A stretch of 64,000 bases of DNA from Lachnospiraceae bacterium (GTDB lineage Bacteria > Bacillota > Clostridia > Lachnospirales > Lachnospiraceae), in contig CAJTDD010000009.1 of NCBI GenBank assembly GCA_910574885.1, forward strand, positions 84,157-148,156, given 5' to 3'. The notes under the pieces are model-generated. The model did not search any database, was not told the DNA's origin, and worked only from the letters and a program-made list of their open reading frames with translations. The stretch's first letter is position 1; each line of letters begins with the position of its first letter. Below, one piece after another: positions 60,261-64,000 of this stretch. Position numbers and translations under genes: made by a program.

Positions 60261-60283
60261 CTTCTTTATCTCACATGAGCAAA
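60261..60283 (+). other. Right attachment junction of the mobilizable element
   Basis: The element ends CTTCTTTATCTCACATGAGCA, followed by the shared AA (60282-60283) and then IS sequence GGCTGACGGC. Joined with the left end, it gives a symmetrical attP with arms CTTCTTTA-N4-ACATGAGCA around AA. Confidence 0.8.
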
Positions 60284-60845
60284 GGCTGACGGCTTCATTC
60301 ACACGGTTTTTCTTATTATCCGTGGATAAAAGGATGCTGTTGACTGGAAGAAACGTACTTCCGTCAGTCCATCCCAGGGTCAGCATACGGAACCCAAACT
60401 TATAAGCATGTTTTGCATGGTCGTAAGTTTTTGCAAGGAGTTCCACCTTCTTGGAGCGGTTTCTTTCAAACATAGAATCATCAATGCAGAGAACATTTTC
60501 CCTGTCCGCGTTATTTAGTGGGACAACGGCATCCTTGATAATTCTTGATGCAAGTATCGTTGTGAACCTGATCCAGTTGATCTGTGTTGATTTCATAAAG
60601 CGGTATACCGTATCTTTAGCAAAAGCCGGCGTATTTCTTCCCGACAGCAGATTCATGTACATGCTTCTGTTTGAAAAGATCAGAAGGAACAGATACTGAA
60701 AAATCTGTGTCACAGGTGTACCTTTCTTATGATAAGCGCCCGCTGTTTTCAGGGCAGACGCCACATGGAATCTGGCGAAAAATCTTTTGATAGTTTTAGA
60801 AATCTGGTTATCATTCTGGTTGTCTTGTGTTATACTGTTATTCAT
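60282..60845 (-). pseudogene. IS4-family transposase, N-terminal part
   Basis: 188 codons run from the ATG at 60845 (GGAGG eight bases upstream on the minus strand) to the junction. They include the N-terminal domain and the first catalytic aspartate in ENVLCIDDSMFERNRSKKVELL. Beyond the junction the frame reads a few element codons and stops. The missing C-terminal 269 codons are at 49558-50367. Confidence 0.87.
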
Positions 60846-60920
60846 AGCATGAGCCTCCGCTGGTATGTTGTTTCTGGACAATTCAATTATACCAAAAACA
60901 GAGTGTTTCATGCTATTTTA

Positions 60921-60987
60921 TTGCCAGTTTTTATTGAATTTTCAAGGGGCATAGGCACTTATTCAAGTGCGAAGTTTGAGTTTTATA
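60921..60987 (+). repeat. Right end of the IS4-family element with target duplication
   Basis: The inverted repeat runs to GTGCGAAGTTTGAG, ending at 60980, and matches the left end at 49468. It is followed by TTTTATA (60981-60987), the same 7 bases that precede the left end. Confidence 0.85.
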
Positions 60988-61240
60988 TTTCAATTACATT
61001 TGTGCGACGTTTTTCGACAAGAGAAGTTTTAAATTTAGAGATACTAAAGCTTATCGTCTGATGCTAAAAATAAAAAACCCAGAACGATGTGGTGTTCTGA
61101 GGGATTGAGGTGTATTTTGTTGTAATATGATTATGTTGTAAAGATAGGCTTGTAAAAATGTTCATAAGGCAAATTTTTCTTGGAGGAAGCAAAAATTAAG
61201 AATACTTTAAGTTGCCACATGCCGAACCATGGAGTATAAT
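60988..61240 (+). promoter_or_regulatory. Gap after the IS, with a promoter for the C39-like gene
   Basis: No gene is supported between 60988 and 61329. At its end TTGCCA (61212-61217), a 17-base spacer and TATAAT (61235-61240) form a good promoter, giving a leader of about 80 bases for the peptidase gene. The remainder is AT-rich with only weak hairpins. Confidence 0.65.
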
Positions 61241-61329
61241 GAACGATGTGGAGAAGAGTATATTGTCGATATATGCGGAATGAGGGTCCGTATCTGTCGG
61301 CACAGGTAATACAAGGGGATGGATGATTG

Positions 61330-62199
61330 ATGGATGCAAGCAGAAGGATAAGGGCACGCAAGCGTAGAAGACAGGTGCAGCGTCAGATATTTCTGCTCAG
61401 TTGGCTGTTGGTTTTTTTGATTGTAATACTTTTTTGCTGTCACGCACAGAAGCGGGAGGATGAGCTGGCGGCAAAGCAGGTTATGAAGGCGGAAAATACA
61501 AAAAAGGCGGACAAGGTCACGGTAGAGATTGAAACTGACGAGCAGAGGGCAAAGAGAATCAAGAGTGAGGCTGTCAAGCAAGGATATCCGGAGAGTGTGA
61601 TTGAATTATTAGACAAGAATGTGGAGACTATAGATTTTGTCGAACATTATGGAGAGAAGAAGGATATACCCAGCGCAGAAACGATAGGGGAAGACTTGGT
61701 GGCAGGGAAGATTCCGAATCTGTACCAGTATGACGAGCGTTGGGGCTATGCGCCTTACGGGACAAGCATTATTGCTGTCAGCGGATGCGGTCCTACTTGT
61801 ATGGCGATGGTTGCGTCCGGGCTTACCGGTGATGCGTCTATCACGCCGGCGAAGGTTGCGGCATACGGAACCGAGAATTATTATGTAGATGAGAATAACG
61901 ACACTTACTGGGCTTTCATGAAAGAAGCCGGGGCGAATTGGAATCTGTCCTGCTATGATGTACCGCAGATGACGGAAGAACAAGTGATAGAGGAGCTGAC
62001 GCAGGGTAAACCAATCATTTGCAGTATGAGTCCCGGAGATTTTACACAAAACGGGCATTTTATCGTCCTGACCGGGTATGAGGATGGAAAAGTCATAGTC
62101 AACGACCCATTCAGTAAAAAGAACAGCAGCAAGGGCTGGGTGTATGCCGATATTGCGAGCCAGATTCGGGGATTGTGGGTGTATAGTATAGAGCAATAA
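61330..62199 (+). CDS. C39-like family peptidase, membrane-anchored
   Basis: This 289-residue protein has a basic N-terminus (RRIRARKRRRQVQR), one membrane helix near 20-38 (FLLSWLLVFLIVILFCC), a charged linker and a C-terminal C39-like cysteine peptidase domain. C153 lies in SGCGPTCMAMV, H243 in NGHFIVLTGY and N258/D259 in VNDPFSK. It would face the outside and cut peptides or peptidoglycan-linked proteins; a bacteriocin-leader role needs an ABC transporter fusion, which is absent. The ATG at 61330 follows AGGGG. Confidence 0.85.
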   Translation: MDASRRIRARKRRRQVQRQIFLLSWLLVFLIVILFCCHAQKREDELAAKQVMKAENTKKADKVTVEIETDEQRAKRIKSEAVKQGYPESVIELLDKNVETIDFVEHYGEKKDIPSAETIGEDLVAGKIPNLYQYDERWGYAPYGTSIIAVSGCGPTCMAMVASGLTGDASITPAKVAAYGTENYYVDENNDTYWAFMKEAGANWNLSCYDVPQMTEEQVIEELTQGKPIICSMSPGDFTQNGHFIVLTGYEDGKVIVNDPFSKKNSSKGWVYADIASQIRGLWVYSIEQ

Positions 62200-62215
62200 T
62201 TATTTTCATATATAA

Positions 62216-62290
62216 CAAATATCTATACCCAAGGGCACACCGTAATGCATGCCCCTGACGGGGCGGATGGACTTCGTCCAATAAGGTATA
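62216..62290 (+). repeat. Palindromic repeat element, copy 2 (intergenic)
   Basis: The block from CAAATATCTATACCC to AAGGTATA matches the insertion in the SDR gene at 12016-12090 at about 65 of 75 positions, including substitutions that largely preserve the stems. It fills most of the gap between the peptidase and aminotransferase genes. Its last bases form TATAAT with the flank (62287-62292), although no -35 box is evident. Confidence 0.85.
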
Positions 62291-62315
62291 ATTAAAACAA
62301 ACAAAGGAGATTAGA

Positions 62316-63530
62316 ATGAAATACGATTTTACCACGATTATTGACAGAAAAGGCAAAGATGCCCTTGCCGTTGATATCCTTCCGAATTCCTTTGGCATAG
62401 GGGAAGAGATAGAAGTAAGGGATGGGCTTGATTGTATCCCGATGTGGGTCGCAGACATGAACTTTGCAACGGTGCCTACAGTCACGGAGGCAATCATCGA
62501 GAGGGCAAAGCATCCGACTTATGGTTACTTTGCAACATCTCAGGAATATTACAACAAGATTATTGAGTGGCAGGAACGGCAGAATAACGTGACCGGGCTT
62601 GAAAAGGAGCATATAGGTTACGAAAACGGTGTTCTCGGCGGTGTGGCAAGCGCACTCCATACCCTTTGTTCTCAGGGAGATCCGATATTGGTACATGCGC
62701 CGACTTATATCGGATTCACCAAAACATTGAAGAATAACGGTTACAACATCGTACATAGCGCATTAAAGAAGGATGACAAAGACATCTGGAGAATGGATTT
62801 TAAGGATATGGAAGAAAAAATTGTGAAGAATAAGATACACTGTGCAATTTTCTGTTCTCCTCACAATCCTACAGGACGTGTCTGGGAAAAATGGGAAGTC
62901 GAGAAGGTAATGGAGCTTTATGCAAAGCATGACGTTTATGTGATTTCTGACGAAATCTGGTCAGATATCCTTCTCTACGGCAACAAGCATATCCCAACCC
63001 AGTCTGTATCAGAAGATGCAAGGAATCGTACTGTCGCCTTCTATGCCCCATCTAAGACGTTTAACCTGGCAGGACTGATTGGAAGCTACCATATTATATA
63101 TAATGACTGGCTTAGGGAGAGAATCCGGAAAGAAGCGTCTCTTGGCCATTATAATTCTATAAACGTACTATCCATGCATGCGTTGACAGGAGCTTACAGT
63201 CCGGAAGGCAGAGAATGGGTGGAAGAACTCCGAGAAGTGATTGGAGGCAATGTAAAATATGCCTGCGATTATATCGACGAACATTTTGAAGGTGTGAGTG
63301 TGTCACGCCCTCAGGGGACGTATATGCTGTTCATCGACTGTGAGGAATGGTGCCGGAAACATGGCAAGACGATGGAAGAACTGATGAGAGCCGGATTTGA
63401 GGCAGGCGTGTTCTGGCAGAGCGGAAAGGCGTTCCATGGTGAGTGGTACATCCGAATAAACCTTGCCTCGCCCCTTTCCATGATACAGGAAGCATTTGAC
63501 AGATTGGGAAAATATGTATTTTGTGAATAG
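62316..63530 (+). CDS. MalY/PatB-family PLP aminotransferase (cystathionine beta-lyase-like)
   Basis: This 404-residue fold-type I PLP enzyme includes IPMWVADMNFATVPTVTEAI (the MalY/PatB start), HNPTGRVWEKWEVEKV and VISDEIWSDILL. The Schiff-base lysine is K247 in APSKTFNLAGL, and the C-terminal arginine is in WYIRINLASP. Family members cleave cystathionine or cysteine to pyruvate, ammonia and a thiol, and some have regulatory roles. AAAGGAG precedes the ATG. It stands alone, between the palindromic element and a strong terminator. Confidence 0.9.
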   Translation: MKYDFTTIIDRKGKDALAVDILPNSFGIGEEIEVRDGLDCIPMWVADMNFATVPTVTEAIIERAKHPTYGYFATSQEYYNKIIEWQERQNNVTGLEKEHIGYENGVLGGVASALHTLCSQGDPILVHAPTYIGFTKTLKNNGYNIVHSALKKDDKDIWRMDFKDMEEKIVKNKIHCAIFCSPHNPTGRVWEKWEVEKVMELYAKHDVYVISDEIWSDILLYGNKHIPTQSVSEDARNRTVAFYAPSKTFNLAGLIGSYHIIYNDWLRERIRKEASLGHYNSINVLSMHALTGAYSPEGREWVEELREVIGGNVKYACDYIDEHFEGVSVSRPQGTYMLFIDCEEWCRKHGKTMEELMRAGFEAGVFWQSGKAFHGEWYIRINLASPLSMIQEAFDRLGKYVFCE

Positions 63531-63544
63531 AATATGTTGAGCGT

Positions 63545-63590
63545 AAATGCCAGAAGTCTTTGTATATTCAAGATTTCTGGCATTTTTAAC
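63545..63590 (+). terminator. Terminator of the aminotransferase gene
   Basis: AAATGCCAGAA (63545-63555) and TTCTGGCATTT (63575-63585) form a perfect 11-bp stem, followed by TT and an AT-rich stretch, 15 bases after the stop codon. Confidence 0.8.
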
Positions 63591-64000
63591 TTCATGGTTT
63601 TTGTGCCTGGATTTGCTGGGATATGGGACGGTCAGGAAATGCCAGTTTGTCCTAAGTTTATAGAATATGTTAATAAATATGCATACTTTATGTAAAAAAA
63701 CGATTGGAATTTTTGTCGAATATGTGTAAATATTAAACATATTAAAAAAATGAAGGAAGGAGGAAACAAATAAACTTGTGAAATATACAGGTTTGGGGCA
63801 AATGGACACAAGAGCTGCAGCATCATTGCTGCCAAATGATTGTCGGACGTCAAATTGATGGAAACGCAAACAGCGAATTATTTTTCCGACATTTATCCTA
63901 TTGACTGCGCAGTGCTGTCTGCAAATGCACAATCCTGTCAAAAATGCTGCACGTTGTTGTCGGTATTGTTTTGCGCCTGAAATGCAAAAGGCCATGGATC
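63591..64000. other. Gene-free stretch at the window end
   Basis: No reading frame here has both length and coding character. A GGAGGA at about 63760 is followed only by very short frames, and a 40-codon frame at 63858-63980 lacks a ribosome binding site. It may be the long upstream region of a gene beyond the window. Confidence 0.5.

Larger units (their letters stand above)
50370..60283 (+). mobile_element. Mobilizable element with large serine recombinase
   Basis: The element is 9,914 bp. Cargo (MarR, FMN-binding protein, flavodoxin, then an acetyltransferase) lies at the left. The mobilization set (mobC, relaxase), replication proteins (replisome-organizer type, DnaC-like ATPase), TnpW and a 540-residue serine recombinase lie to the right, nearly all on the plus strand. 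No Type IV secretion genes are present, so transfer would need a helper. The ends are imperfect inverted repeats of about 21 bases. It has inserted into an IS4-family transposase gene. GC content is much higher from about 54 kb on than in the cargo. Confidence 0.9.
49468..60980 (-). mobile_element. IS4-family insertion sequence, split by a 9.9-kb element
   Basis: Terminal inverted repeats begin with 14 identical bases (CTCAAACTTCGCAC at 49468; its complement ends at 60980) and stay similar for about 57 bp. The direct repeats TTTTATA flank both ends (49461-49467, 60981-60987). Removing the 9,914-bp insert leaves a 1,599-bp IS whose transposase is one open frame of 457 codons on the minus strand. 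The YREK signature, Y-x2-R-x3-E-x6-K, appears in YGKRWDIEVFFKVCK. The 7-bp duplication fits the ISPepr1 subgroup of IS4. Confidence 0.88.

Noticed and set aside
63858..63980. 40-codon frame rich in cysteine near the window end
   Set aside because: There is no ribosome binding site and no recognisable pattern; it is too short to support as a gene.

Overview
The window looks like the chromosome of a gut-type Firmicute of the class Clostridia, most probably Lachnospiraceae. The evidence is a T-box leader in front of an archaeal-type aspS-gatCAB operon, TetR, MerR, WYL and AraC regulators with Firmicute promoters and strong GGAGG ribosome binding sites, a GH120-type xylosidase, and a mobilizable element built like those common in Clostridia. 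No rRNA, tRNA or CRISPR array was recognised.

Region 1 (1-15.7 kb) is one long plus-strand operon for a surface polysaccharide. It starts with a NusG/LoaP-like antiterminator (cut by the window edge). It continues with a DegT aminotransferase, a priming sugar transferase, four further glycosyltransferases (three GT2 and one WbsX type), LicD, an IspD/TarI-like cytidylyltransferase, an epimerase, a Wzy-like polymerase, a pyruvyltransferase, an SDR, a MenD-like ThDP enzyme and a Wzx flippase. The LicD, cytidylyltransferase, SDR and ThDP genes suggest a phospho-linked, CDP-activated decoration. The SDR gene carries an in-frame 75-nt palindromic element, with a second copy 50 kb away in an intergenic gap.

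Region 2 (15.7-24.7 kb) holds small accessory units: TetR with an MFS pump and twin operators, a predicted GH120 beta-xylosidase with an AraC regulator, a divergent MerR/MATE pair with a 19-bp-spacer promoter, and a PHP phosphatase.

Region 3 (24.7-31.2 kb) is a decayed defence-like island. It contains a Type III mod gene without its DPPY end and with a frameshift in an A7 tract, a res gene that lacks its Walker A segment, a broken unknown gene paired with a small membrane protein, an intact YhcG/DUF1016 nuclease, and fragments of other genes.

Region 4 (31.2-46 kb) is mostly core: a diguanylate cyclase, a WYL regulator, a YciI-like protein, a MATE pump, an AAA-ATPase/PD-(D/E)XK protein, then T-box-aspS-gatC-gatA-gatB and two purine enzymes. 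The PurF homologue has lost its N-terminal nucleophile cysteine, and the GMP synthase lacks a glutaminase domain.

Region 5 (46-61 kb) begins with an MFS efflux gene behind what reads as a complete translation attenuator with a 12-residue leader peptide. A PD-(D/E)XK (Rpn-like) nuclease follows. Next is a 1,599-bp IS4-family element flanked by TTTTATA duplications. It has been split by a 9,914-bp serine-recombinase mobilizable element carrying MarR, an FMN-binding protein, a flavodoxin, a sigma factor, an acetyltransferase, MobC, a relaxase, replication proteins, TnpW and the recombinase. Both transposase halves rejoin in frame when the insert is removed.

Region 6 (61-64 kb) holds a C39-like peptidase, the second palindromic element and a MalY/PatB aminotransferase. 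All calls rest on reading the sequence and on remembered family features; no database search was run.
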